This document shows positions 8,261-16,526 of a DNA stretch of 64,000 bases, piece by piece (position 1 is the stretch's first letter; each line of letters opens with the position of its first letter). Position numbers and translations under genes: made by a program. The notes under the pieces were generated by a model. The model was given only the letters and a program-made list of their open reading frames with translations, ran no database searches and was not told the origin of the DNA. The DNA comes from Aquibaculum arenosum (GTDB taxonomy: Bacteria > Pseudomonadota > Alphaproteobacteria > Kiloniellales > DSM-21159), in assembly GCF_029222965.1 (NCBI RefSeq), contig NZ_JARHUD010000008.1:103915-167914 (forward strand), read 5' to 3'.

Positions 8261-9125
8261 CCGCCGCGGCCAACACCAGCGCCAGTCCCAGCCAGTCGCC
8301 CAGCCCCGGGCGCTCGCCCAGGAAGATCATCGAACCCAGCACACCCACCGCCGGCACCATCAGCGTGCCCATGGAGGCGGCCCCCGCCGGCAGGCGGGGC
8401 AGAACGCCGAACCAGATGAAGTAGGCCAGCGCCTGGGCCAGGATCACGTGATAGCCGAAGGCGAACAGCGTCGCGCTCTGCAGCGGCGCCGGGCGCGGCA
8501 CACCCTCGAAGATCAGCATGCCGACCGTGCCGCAAAGCCCGCCCAGCAGGAGCTGCCAGGCGGCCACGGTCATGGCGGGTGCCGAGACGGGAAAGCGCTT
8601 CAGAAGCACGGTGCCCGCGCCCCAGCCGACGCCCGCGATCAGCGCATAGAGCAGGCCGAGCGAGAGCCCGCCGCCGACGATCAGCGGCCAACCCAGCGCG
8701 GTCAAGCCCGCCAGTCCGAGGCCCAGGCCCAGCAGGCGCCGCCGGTCCAGTGCTTCACCCAGCACCACCGCGGCCAGCAGCGCAGCCCAGATCGGCATGG
8801 TGAAGGTGACGATGACGATGCGCGAGGTGGGCGCCACGAGCTGCGCGAAGGCGAGCAGGATGTTGAAGGCGGCGATGGAGAGCAGGCCGGTGACGATGAG
8901 CTGCGGCCATTGGCAGCGCGACACCCGCAGGGATCGCCCGGTGAGCAATGCCAGGACGACCAGGAAGGCGCCGGCACAGAGCATGCCGGCCGCCCGCAGG
9001 GTCCAGGGCGCGATCTCGTCCAGCGCAATGCGCACCGCCGGCCAGTTGAAGCCCCAGAGCAAACCCAGCAGCGGCACCAGCGCCAGGGTGGCGCCGGAGG
9101 GACGGCTTTCGCTCTCGCCCACCAT
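8205..9125 (-). CDS. DMT superfamily transporter, EamA domain
   Basis: A 306-residue inner-membrane transporter with two EamA repeats and about ten hydrophobic segments. It begins with LVPLLGLLWGFNWPAVRIAL and contains the typical repeat-end FLGERPGLGDWLGLALV. Members export or import small metabolites and amino acids; the substrate is unknown. Its start overlaps the stop of the GNAT gene by one base (TGATG arrangement), which indicates translational coupling. Its 3' end is antisense to the last 56 bases of the MBL-fold gene. Confidence 0.88.
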   Translation of the reverse strand: MVGESESRPSGATLALVPLLGLLWGFNWPAVRIALDEIAPWTLRAAGMLCAGAFLVVLALLTGRSLRVSRCQWPQLIVTGLLSIAAFNILLAFAQLVAPTSRIVIVTFTMPIWAALLAAVVLGEALDRRRLLGLGLGLAGLTALGWPLIVGGGLSLGLLYALIAGVGWGAGTVLLKRFPVSAPAMTVAAWQLLLGGLCGTVGMLIFEGVPRPAPLQSATLFAFGYHVILAQALAYFIWFGVLPRLPAGAASMGTLMVPAVGVLGSMIFLGERPGLGDWLGLALVLAAAATILLPPRAVAAPQARRG

Positions 9126-9574
9126 CAGGGCGTGAGGTCGTAGGTCACCCAGTCCGTGCGCCGGGCCAGCCGGTCATAGACGGCCCGGGCGCGGTAGTTG
9201 TCCTCCTTGGTGATCCAGCGCACCAGGTTCCAGCCGCGTTGGCGTGCGATCTCGGCCACCGCCTCGATCAGCGCCTGGGCCGCGCCGGAGCCGCGCGCCG
9301 CCGGATCGACGAAGAGATCGTCCAGAAAGCAGCCGGTCGAGGCCATCAGCGGCCGGCTGTAGGGCCGGAAGTGGGTGAGGCCGATGGGCGACCCGGCCGC
9401 ATCCAGCGCCAGCTGCCCCTCCACCGGATGGTCCGGGTCCTGGATCCAACCCCAGACCCGCGCACGCATCTCCGCGCTCTGCTCCACCTGGTAGAAGGCG
9501 GCATAGCCGGCATAGAGCCGCTCCCAGTCCGGCCGGTGCGCCGCTTCCGGCGGCACGATGGTGATCTCGCTCAT
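9125..9574 (-). CDS. GNAT family N-acetyltransferase
   Basis: A 149-residue GCN5-related acetyltransferase. The acetyl-CoA-binding motif A follows a FLDDLFVDPAARGSGAAQAL core, and the C-terminal part (NYRARAVYDRLARRTDWVTYDL) matches the end of many small GNATs. It acetylates a primary amine on an unknown small molecule or protein. It is translationally coupled to the downstream EamA transporter, an arrangement often seen when a transporter and a modifying enzyme handle the same compound; that link is inference. Confidence 0.88.
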   Translation of the reverse strand: MSEITIVPPEAAHRPDWERLYAGYAAFYQVEQSAEMRARVWGWIQDPDHPVEGQLALDAAGSPIGLTHFRPYSRPLMASTGCFLDDLFVDPAARGSGAAQALIEAVAEIARQRGWNLVRWITKEDNYRARAVYDRLARRTDWVTYDLTP

Positions 9575-9734
9575 GCCTCGCTCCCGCAGTTGCAGCGCCC
9601 TGGTTAGCCCGGAAGCGGTCCGGCCGAAAGGACCGCTGGAGCCCTTTCTCTGGTGCCAATTATGCCCGGGCTTACGCTGGCTCCGGCGGCATTTCCCGGC
9701 CGAGGAGGAAGAGGCGATGTTGACCCGCCTCGCA

Positions 9735-10967
9735 CTACAGGGTCGCGTAGTCGATGGGCGCGTGGCGGTCGAGGCTGCGGGTTACATCGGGCAGCGGATA
9801 CTTCAAGCCCGTGGCGCAGTTGAAGAGCACGGCGCGTTCGCCCGGCTGCACCCGCCCGTCGGCCCGGGCCTGCTTCCAGGCGGCGTAGGTCGCAGCCCCC
9901 TCGGGGCAGAGCAGCAGGCCCTCCGCCTCGGCCACCTCGGCGCGTGCCGCCATGATGTCAGCGTCGTCGAGGGCAATGGCGAAGCCGCCGCTCTCGCGCA
10001 CGGCGCGCAGGATCAGGAAGTCGCCCACGGCCACGGGCACGCGGATGCCGGCGGCAACCGTGTGGGCATTCTCCCACAGCGGCGCCGTCTCCTCGCCGGC
10101 CTCCCAGGCGCGCACGATGGGGGCGCAGCCGCTGGCTTGCACCGCCACCATGCGCGGGCGCTTGGCCCCGATCCAGCCCATGGCCTCCAGTTCGTCGAAG
10201 GCCTTCCACATGCCGATCAGGCCGGTGCCGCCGCCGGTGGGATAGAAGATCACGTCCGGGACCTCCCAGCCGAGCTGTTCGGCCAGTTCCAGGCCCATCG
10301 TCTTCTTGCCCTCGATGCGATAGGGCTCCTTCAGGGTGGAGACGTCGAACCAGCCGGCCGCAGCCTTGCCCTCACCGACGATCTTGCCGCAGTCGTTGAT
10401 CAGGCCGTTGACCCGCCACACCCGGGCGCCCTGGGCCGCGATCTCGCGCACATTGATCTCCGGCGTGTCCTCCGGGCAGAAGACCGTGGCGCGCTGTCCG
10501 GCGCGTCGGGCATAGGCGGCCAGTGCCGCGCCGGCATTGCCATTGGTCGGCATCGCCAGGTGCTCGAGGCCGAACTCCTTCGCCATGGAGACCGCCAGCG
10601 CCAGGCCGCGGGCCTTGAAGCTGCCGGTGGGCAGGTGCCCCTCGTCCTTGACCAGGAGCGTGCCGGCCTCGCCGCCCAGCGTCGGAAGGTCGACCAGCGG
10701 CGTCACCACCTCGCCGAGGCTGATGCGGTTTTCGGCCTTCTGTACCGGCAGGAACTCGCGGTAGCGCCAGAAGCCCTCGAAGGGCCGCGCCGCCAGGTCC
10801 GCCTTGCGCGCCGCCGCCTTCAAGCGCTCCAGGTCATAGCGCACCAAGAGGGGCTTGCCCGCCTCGGAGAGGTTGTGCGGGCGTCCGGCCTCGTAGCGCT
10901 TGCCGGTCCAAGAGCATTCGAGGTGGCTGACGAAGGTCGGCGTTTCGGCCGCGGTGGGGCTGGTCAT
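9735..10967 (-). CDS. threonine synthase-like PLP-dependent enzyme
   Basis: A 410-residue fold-type II PLP enzyme. The Schiff-base lysine is in LPTGSFKARG. The phosphate-binding loop is YPTGGGTGL, the substrate-side Asn loop is PTNGNAGAALAAYA, and the product matches threonine synthase, which converts O-phosphohomoserine to threonine. A zinc-ribbon-like CSWTGKRYEAG begins the protein, as in several thrC proteins of this type. The start at 10967 has a GAGG ribosome binding site; the much longer open frame upstream overlaps a divergent gene and was rejected. Related diaminopropionate or serine-type lyases are possible alternatives. Confidence 0.83.
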   Translation of the reverse strand: MTSPTAAETPTFVSHLECSWTGKRYEAGRPHNLSEAGKPLLVRYDLERLKAAARKADLAARPFEGFWRYREFLPVQKAENRISLGEVVTPLVDLPTLGGEAGTLLVKDEGHLPTGSFKARGLALAVSMAKEFGLEHLAMPTNGNAGAALAAYARRAGQRATVFCPEDTPEINVREIAAQGARVWRVNGLINDCGKIVGEGKAAAGWFDVSTLKEPYRIEGKKTMGLELAEQLGWEVPDVIFYPTGGGTGLIGMWKAFDELEAMGWIGAKRPRMVAVQASGCAPIVRAWEAGEETAPLWENAHTVAAGIRVPVAVGDFLILRAVRESGGFAIALDDADIMAARAEVAEAEGLLLCPEGAATYAAWKQARADGRVQPGERAVLFNCATGLKYPLPDVTRSLDRHAPIDYATL

Positions 10968-11093
10968 GGCGTTTCCTCGTGCATTCTTCTTCACCCTTGG
11001 TAAGGGCTGCTTGCGTCGGCGGCAAGTGGGGCTTCTTATCCCCCGGCAGCGGCAGTAGGATGCGCCCCGCGTCGCCGGTAAAGGAGTCTGTGG

Positions 11094-12476
11094 GTGCGGC
11101 TTGAGACCATAGGACATGCAACCCTGCTGCTGCAGGATGCGGCCGGCGCGCCGCTGCTGGCCACGGATCCCTGGTTGACCGGCTCCACCTACTGGCGCAG
11201 CTGGTGGATCGAGAACTATCCCGGCCCGGCCGAGATCGCGCGGCTGGCGGCCTCCCCCTGGCTCTACATCAGCCACGAGCACCCGGACCACTATCACCCG
11301 CCCAGCCTGCGCCTGCTGCGCGACCAGGGCGCGGACCCGCAGGTCCTGCTGCCGCCCTTCCTCTCCATGGGCATGGAGGGGCACCTGCAGGAGTTGGGCT
11401 ATCGCACCCGACGCCTGCCGGAAGAAGGATGGCTGCGCCTCGCCCCCGACCTGCAGGTCCTGTCGATCGCGCTGTGGAACAACGATTCCATCCTGCTGCT
11501 GGACACGCCCGAGGCGCTGATCGTCAATCTGAACGATGCCAAGCCCGATGACCGCAGCCTGCGGCGCCTGGGGGCTCTGCGCGCGGCCCTGGGCAAGCGC
11601 TGTGTGCTGCTGCGCAGCTACTCGCCGGCCAGCCCCATGAACTCCTACTGGCAGAACGGCAAGCGGGTCGAGCGCGGTGGCAAGCGCGGCTATGTGCGCG
11701 CCGCCGCCAAGGCCTGTCGCCTGATCGGCGCCGACGATTTTGTGCCCTTCGCCAGCCAGGTGGTCTTTCGCCGCGCCGACACCGACTGGGCCAACGATTT
11801 CAAGGTGCGCTATGCCGATCTGCGGCGCTTCTGGGGGGCGCCGGCCCGGCTGCACCAGCCCTACAGTTGCCTGGAGTTGGGCGGAGCCGAGGTGACGCGC
11901 CAGGATCCGGCGACCTTCGATCCGCATGTAACCGCCCGCACCCGGGCGCTGGTGGCCGAACAGGAAGAGGCCAACCGCCAGGCCCGCTTCACGCCCAAGG
12001 ATCACGCCAGGCTAGAGCAGAGCCTGCGCCAGCTTCGCAGCCTGCTGCGCGCCTGGCTGCCCAAGGGCTTCTCGATCAAGGCCGACGGGGTGCGGCTTTT
12101 CTGGAACAGCCTGCGCGGGCGGCTGGAGCAGCGGGACAAGCATAGCAAGGCCGGGCATTTTACTCTCAGCATGCCGCTGCTGCCGCTGAAGCAGGCCGCC
12201 ACCTTCGGGCACCTGGGCGACCTCTCCATCCCCATGTTCACCCGCATCGAGCTGCACGGTCCCACCCGGCCGCGCCGCGTGGATGTCTTCTTTATGCTGC
12301 TGATCCTGCGCGACTACGGCTATCTCGGCGCGCCCGGGCGCACGCTGCGTTGGCTGCGCTGGGCGGCGAAACTCCGCCTGCAGGCCCGGCGGCCACTGCC
12401 GCGACCCGATGCGGCGGCGCCTACTTCCGCAGCCGCGCCGCAGGCAGGCGGCCTCGCACCCGCTCGCGGAAAGTGA
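11094..12476 (+). CDS. large MBL-fold metallo-hydrolase, UlaG/CMP-sialate hydroxylase-like
   Basis: A 460-residue metallo-beta-lactamase-superfamily protein. It opens with RLETIGHATLLLQ and carries the metal motif ISHEHPDHYHP (HxHxDH). LIVNLNDAKPDD follows the central part. This architecture resembles the UlaG/CMP-N-acetylneuraminate hydroxylase-like branch, which is longer than ordinary MBL enzymes and has a C-terminal domain of uncertain role. A GTG start at 11094 is preceded by AAGGAG at good spacing. No Rieske cysteine/histidine motif was seen, so a hydroxylase function is not claimed. The 3' end overlaps a convergent EamA gene by 56 bases. Confidence 0.75.
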   Translation: MRLETIGHATLLLQDAAGAPLLATDPWLTGSTYWRSWWIENYPGPAEIARLAASPWLYISHEHPDHYHPPSLRLLRDQGADPQVLLPPFLSMGMEGHLQELGYRTRRLPEEGWLRLAPDLQVLSIALWNNDSILLLDTPEALIVNLNDAKPDDRSLRRLGALRAALGKRCVLLRSYSPASPMNSYWQNGKRVERGGKRGYVRAAAKACRLIGADDFVPFASQVVFRRADTDWANDFKVRYADLRRFWGAPARLHQPYSCLELGGAEVTRQDPATFDPHVTARTRALVAEQEEANRQARFTPKDHARLEQSLRQLRSLLRAWLPKGFSIKADGVRLFWNSLRGRLEQRDKHSKAGHFTLSMPLLPLKQAATFGHLGDLSIPMFTRIELHGPTRPRRVDVFFMLLILRDYGYLGAPGRTLRWLRWAAKLRLQARRPLPRPDAAAPTSAAAPQAGGLAPARGK

Positions 12477-13359
12477 TGTAGAGCCCGCTGGCAATGATGA
12501 CCACAATACCCAGCCAGGTGATACGGTCCGGGAAGTCACCGAAAACGAAATAGCCCAGCGCCGTCGCCGCCACGATCTCGGTGTAGCCGAAGGGTGCCAG
12601 CAGCGTTGCCGTGCCCTGCTCGAAAGCCTTGATCAGCAGGAAGTGGCCCAGCGCTGCGCAGAAGCCCATGGCGGCAAGATAGAGCCAGTGATGCGGCGCC
12701 GGCATGGTCCAGACGAAGGGCTGCAGGAAGGCCAGCACCAGAGCGCCCACCAGCGTGGTCACCGTGAGCGTCGCCAGCGGCGGCCCGGAGCGTGAGAGGC
12801 GTCGTGTGACCAGCAGGAAGAACCCGTGCGACACGCCCGCACCGGCGGCCAGCAGCATCGCCAGGTCGATCGATCCGAAGCCCGGCCGGATGATGATCAG
12901 CGCCCCGGCAAAGCCGACCCAGACCGCCGCCCAGCGGTGAATGCCGACGCGCTCCTGCAAGACGAAGGGCGAAAGCGCGGTGACCACCAGCGGCGCAATG
13001 AAGACCAGGGCCAGTGCGTCAGCGATGGGTGCCATGGAGATGGCGCCAAAAAAGAACAGCGAGGAGGCCGCGGTGAGCAGGCCGCGTAGGAACTGCAGCG
13101 CCGGCTGCTTGGGACGAAAGGTGACGCGCGGCCCGTAGCGATAGAGCGCAAAGGGCAGGATGAAGAGCAGCCCGAAGACGAAGCGCGCCCAGGCCACCTG
13201 CTCCACCGGCAAGTCCCGGCTCAGCAGCTTTGCGAAAGCGTCCATGAAGGGCACGACGGACATGGCGACGACCATCAGCAGGATGGCCACCGCCGGCCGC
13301 TCTTCGCCGCCTGCGTCCCGTCCCCCCGGCCGATCCGTGCGCCCGTCCGCCTCGCTCAT
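12421..13359 (-). CDS. DMT superfamily transporter, EamA domain
   Basis: A 312-residue transporter with two EamA repeats and about ten membrane segments. It starts with a 20-residue charged tail and has GFAGALIIIRPGFGSID at the end of repeat one, a hallmark of the family. The substrate is unknown. It is not obviously a duplicate of the other EamA gene nearby. Its ATG overlaps the dusA stop by 4 bases (ATGA), so it is translationally coupled to dusA; why a tRNA-modification gene should be coupled to a transporter is unclear. Confidence 0.88.
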   Translation of the reverse strand: MSEADGRTDRPGGRDAGGEERPAVAILLMVVAMSVVPFMDAFAKLLSRDLPVEQVAWARFVFGLLFILPFALYRYGPRVTFRPKQPALQFLRGLLTAASSLFFFGAISMAPIADALALVFIAPLVVTALSPFVLQERVGIHRWAAVWVGFAGALIIIRPGFGSIDLAMLLAAGAGVSHGFFLLVTRRLSRSGPPLATLTVTTLVGALVLAFLQPFVWTMPAPHHWLYLAAMGFCAALGHFLLIKAFEQGTATLLAPFGYTEIVAATALGYFVFGDFPDRITWLGIVVIIASGLYITFRERVRGRLPAARLRK

Positions 13360-14345
13360 GCGGCCCGCCGCAGTGCCGCTGTCTGGATGGCCTCATAGGC
13401 CTGGTCCAGCACCTCCGGGCCGGCGCCTGCCGCCGCTCCCTCGCTGAGGCACCTCCGCCAGGCCCGCGCTCCGGCCACGCCGTTGAAGAGGCCGAGAATG
13501 TGCCGCGTGACCGCCTTGACCGGCACGCCCTGCTCCTGCAGCGCCCACAGCCAAGGCCGCAGGGCCGCGACCACCTCTTCCCGCTCGGCACAGGGGTCCG
13601 GCGTGCCGAAGAAGCGGGAGTCCACCCGGGCCAGCACCCAGGGATCCTGATAGGCGGCCCGGCCCAGCATGACCCCGTCCAGCCCCGGCAGATGCGCAGA
13701 GGCACTGTCCAGGTCCTGCAGGCCGCCGTTGAGAATGAACTGGAGCGCGGGAAAGTCCTGCTTCAGCTGCGCCACCACCTCGTAGCGCAGCGGCGGGATC
13801 TCGCGGTTCTCCTTGGGGCTGAGGCCCTGCAGCCAGGCCTTGCGGGCGTGGACGATGAAGCGTTCGCAGCCCGCCGCGGCCACCAGATCGACGAAGCGGT
13901 GAAGGGCTTCGTAGCTGTCCTGCTCGTCGATGCCGATGCGATGCTTCACCGTCACCGGCAGCCGTGTCGCCGCCTGCATGGCCGCAACGCAGCGCGCCAC
14001 CAATTCCGGCTCGGCCATGAGGCAGGCGCCAAAGCGCGCATTCTGCACCCGGTCACTGGGGCAGCCGACGTTCAGATTGACCTCGTCATAGCCCCAGTCC
14101 TCGGCGATGGCCGCGCATTCCGCCAGCGCGCCCGGATCGGCCCCACCCAGCTGCAGCGCCAAAGGCCTCTCGGCGGGATCGAAGGCCAGAAAACGCTCCC
14201 GCTGCCCGCGCAGGATCGCACCCGTCGGCACCATCTCGGTATAGAGCAGCGCCCGACGCGTCAGCAGCCGATGAAACCCTCGGCAATAGCGATCCGTCCA
14301 GTCCATCATGGGGGCGATGGAGAGGCGGGGATCCAGTTTTTCCAT
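13356..14345 (-). CDS. dusA: tRNA dihydrouridine synthase DusA
   Basis: FMN-dependent enzyme reducing uridines in the tRNA D-loop. Motifs: SIAPMMDWTDRYCRGFHRL at the N-terminus, EVNLNVGCPSDRVQ with the catalytic cysteine, VKHRIGID, FIVHARKAWLQGLSPKENR (typical DusA), and FILNGGLQDL with GVMLGRAAYQDPW for FMN binding. The length of about 329 residues matches the family. ATG at 14345 is chosen; a TTG three codons upstream is possible. It is the first gene of a two-gene unit with an EamA transporter. Confidence 0.96.
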   Translation of the reverse strand: MEKLDPRLSIAPMMDWTDRYCRGFHRLLTRRALLYTEMVPTGAILRGQRERFLAFDPAERPLALQLGGADPGALAECAAIAEDWGYDEVNLNVGCPSDRVQNARFGACLMAEPELVARCVAAMQAATRLPVTVKHRIGIDEQDSYEALHRFVDLVAAAGCERFIVHARKAWLQGLSPKENREIPPLRYEVVAQLKQDFPALQFILNGGLQDLDSASAHLPGLDGVMLGRAAYQDPWVLARVDSRFFGTPDPCAEREEVVAALRPWLWALQEQGVPVKAVTRHILGLFNGVAGARAWRRCLSEGAAAGAGPEVLDQAYEAIQTAALRRAA

Positions 14346-14505
14346 GCTGTTCAAAGTTCTATCAACGCCTGCCCTTGCCGATTCACTGGTAAACTGGATC
14401 AGCTTCGCTCATCGGGCAAGAACAACGGCATCATAGCATGACTGACATCAGGGATTCGCGGTCCACCCCGGCCGCCGTGACAGGGAAGACTGCCTCGGGA
14501 TCTCT

Positions 14506-15195
14506 TCATCCCTCGATCAAAAATTCCGGGGAGCCGCGCCAGACGAGTGTCCAACTCGCCCCCGGGCGGACGTTCTGTATGATGCCGGGGTCGAATGCGA
14601 CGAAGCAGCGCCCGCGGACGTGGCGCACAGACGGGTAGATCAGCCCCCGGTGCCCGTTCCGGCGTAGACCGGCAGCGAACAACTGTCCCGCCGGGTAGCC
14701 GATCTCAGGATCGGGGTCGAGCACCGCATGCCCGGCGTCCCCGTGCAGATCGGGGAAGTCGCCGATGAAATCTGCAAGCAATTCCACATAGCGGGCTTCG
14801 TGATGGTAACGGCCGATATAGGTGAGTTCGCGCGTTCTATGGAAGCCCACCTCCTGGGCACTCGTCAGCATGTCCCAGGCGCAGTACCAGGCCCCCCGAT
14901 CACCGCTATTAAAGCGGTTGCCGGTCGGCCGCGTGTAGGTGAAAGCTGCGTTGATGTGGCTTTGGCCGTAGAGTGCAAGATCATGCAACCGCCGGGCAAA
15001 GACCAGTTCGCGGCGATCGAGCGTTGGAGTGCCTTCGCGTTCAGCAATCAGGCGTGCACTCGTCTCGCCCTCGAGTTCAGCAAGGGCTGCGGCTTCCTCG
15101 TCACTTTCAACAAGTCCGCGCAGCACCGGCGGCTTGTGATGCGTTTCGGGGATCAGTCGAACCAAGGCCCGATCGTTGACCGACGTGAGCCTCAC
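14506..15195 (-). CDS. RES domain toxin of a type II toxin-antitoxin pair
   Basis: A 229-residue protein whose centre (TYTRPTGNRFNSGD, then GAWYCAWDMLTSAQEVGFH, residues about 87-119) carries the Arg, Tyr and Glu pattern of RES-domain toxins. Such toxins, for example MbcT of Mycobacterium tuberculosis, act by degrading NAD+ or by ADP-ribosylation. It begins with GTG overlapping the antitoxin stop by 4 bases (GTGA), the usual antitoxin-first order. It is longer than many RES toxins because of a roughly 80-residue N-terminal part. GC content is visibly lower than in neighbouring genes, consistent with acquisition by transfer. Confidence 0.88.
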   Translation of the reverse strand: MRLTSVNDRALVRLIPETHHKPPVLRGLVESDEEAAALAELEGETSARLIAEREGTPTLDRRELVFARRLHDLALYGQSHINAAFTYTRPTGNRFNSGDRGAWYCAWDMLTSAQEVGFHRTRELTYIGRYHHEARYVELLADFIGDFPDLHGDAGHAVLDPDPEIGYPAGQLFAAGLRRNGHRGLIYPSVRHVRGRCFVAFDPGIIQNVRPGASWTLVWRGSPEFLIEG

Positions 15196-15581
15196 ACTCC
15201 ACCCCGCAGCGCATCCATGTAGGCCCGTACACGCATGATCTTCGGCAGCCCGCCCGCCACCATGGCATCGATCGGCCGCTGACCCTCGAACTCCGGGCCG
15301 CGGTTCGGCAGCCTGACCCACTCCCGCGAGAGGGGTTCATCGAAATAGAGCTCCAGAGACTTATACAAGCCGATCAGTGCACTCAGTCGCAGCATCTGGT
15401 CTTTTGTCAAATCGCCTGCGTAACTCGGTCTTCTTGCGCGCTTCCAGGTCGACTCCGACATGTCGGCCAACGCTGCCGCCTCCCGAAGACTGAGCGACCA
15501 ATTCCCCGCGATGCGCGCGAAGGCCTTAAGGGCGACTGCTTGTCGGTCAACGACAGGCCGATCCGCAATGAGATTTTCCAT
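15192..15581 (-). CDS. MbcA/ParS/Xre-type antitoxin
   Basis: A 129-residue antitoxin. The N-terminal half holds a helix-turn-helix (LSLREAAALADMSESTWKRAR). The C-terminal toxin-binding part has the recognisable GQRPIDAMVAGGLPKIMRVR and YMDALRGG end, matching the MbcA/ParS/Xre family. It neutralises the RES toxin encoded by the overlapping next gene and represses their common promoter. The ATG at 15581 has AAAGGAG upstream. A longer frame (to 15653) crosses the operator region and is rejected. Confidence 0.88.
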   Translation of the reverse strand: MENLIADRPVVDRQAVALKAFARIAGNWSLSLREAAALADMSESTWKRARRPSYAGDLTKDQMLRLSALIGLYKSLELYFDEPLSREWVRLPNRGPEFEGQRPIDAMVAGGLPKIMRVRAYMDALRGGV

Positions 15582-15606
15582 TCGGACGCTCCTTTCGTAC
15601 GACGGA

Positions 15607-15647
15607 AGTGTATGACCATATGATCTTGATAACAAGACCATATGGTC
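15607..15647 (-). promoter_or_regulatory. promoter with two palindromic operators of the RES/Xre toxin-antitoxin operon
   Basis: Two copies of a 12-base palindrome lie just upstream of the antitoxin: GACCATATGGTC (15636-15647, perfect) and GACCATATGATC (15614-15625, one mismatch), 22 bases centre to centre, about two helical turns. On the minus strand a -35-like TTGTTA (15630-15635) and a -10-like TACACT (15607-15612) are 17 bases apart. One operator lies in the -35/-10 spacer and the other just upstream of the -35, the expected geometry for autorepression by the antitoxin or toxin-antitoxin complex. Confidence 0.7.
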
Positions 15648-15732
15648 GGCCAAGAGGGCGCACGGCGCCTCATGCAGGCCGGTTAGACGGAACAGCGCTC
15701 AATCCGAGTCGCAAGGGGCTTATCAAGGTCAC

Positions 15733-16524
15733 TCAGGCCAGCCAGCGCTTGCGGCGGCGGTAGTGCTTCACCGCGTGGTAATCCACCTTGCCACCGCCAC
15801 CGAGGTAGAATTCCTGCACGTCCGGATTCTGCTTCAGAACCTCGGCAGAGCCGTCCATCACGATCTGGCCGTTCTCGACCAGATAGGCATGGCGCACGAT
15901 CTCCAGGGCAGCGTTGGCATTCTGCTCCACCAGCAGAACGCTGACGCCCTCCCGTTCGTTGATCTCGCGAATGATGGCAAAGATTTCCTGCACCAGCAGC
16001 GGTGACAGCCCCAGGGAGGGTTCGTCCAGCATGATCAAGCGCGGCTCGGTCATCAGCGCACGGCCGATCGCCAGCATCTGCTGTTCGCCGCCGGAAAGGT
16101 AACCGGCCTTGGCGCGTCCGCGCTCCTTGAGGCGGGGAAAGTAGGTGTAGACCCGCTCGCGCAGTTCAGTGAAGCGCGCCGAGCTTCTGCCGCTCGGAAA
16201 GGCGGCAAGCAGATTCTCCTCCGGTGTGAGGTGGCCGAAGATGCGCCGCCCCTCGAGCACATGGACCAGCCCGGCCTCGACACGCTTGGGCGGGCCGAGC
16301 GAGAGCAGGTCGAGGTCACCGAATGCGATCTCGCCGCGAGTGACCGCGCCCCGCTCCGGCCCCAGCAGACCGCTGATCGCTTTCAGAGTGGTGCTCTTGC
16401 CTGCGCCGTTGGCGCCCAGGAGGGCGACAATGTCGCCCTCCTCGACCTCCAACGACACGCCCTTGATCGCCAGGAAGACCTTGTCATAGACGACTTCCAC
16501 ATTGGACAGGGCGAGCCGGGGCAT
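15733..16524 (-). CDS. branched-chain-type ABC transporter ATP-binding protein (LivF-like)
   Basis: A 263-residue ABC ATPase: Walker A LLGANGAGKSTT, the canonical signature LSGGEQQMLAIGRAL, Walker B RLIMLDEPSLGLSP and the HAAT-type LVEQNANAALEI. It is the LivF-like half of the ATPase dimer of an importer of the branched-chain amino-acid (HAAT) class. It is the last gene of a six-gene leftward operon and starts 2 bases after the substrate-binding-protein gene. The C-terminal tail (HAVKHYRRRKRWLA) is unusually basic. The substrate is probably not a branched-chain amino acid, given the acyl-CoA ligase in the operon. Confidence 0.93.
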   Translation of the reverse strand: MPRLALSNVEVVYDKVFLAIKGVSLEVEEGDIVALLGANGAGKSTTLKAISGLLGPERGAVTRGEIAFGDLDLLSLGPPKRVEAGLVHVLEGRRIFGHLTPEENLLAAFPSGRSSARFTELRERVYTYFPRLKERGRAKAGYLSGGEQQMLAIGRALMTEPRLIMLDEPSLGLSPLLVQEIFAIIREINEREGVSVLLVEQNANAALEIVRHAYLVENGQIVMDGSAEVLKQNPDVQEFYLGGGGKVDYHAVKHYRRRKRWLA

Positions 16525-16526
16525 GA

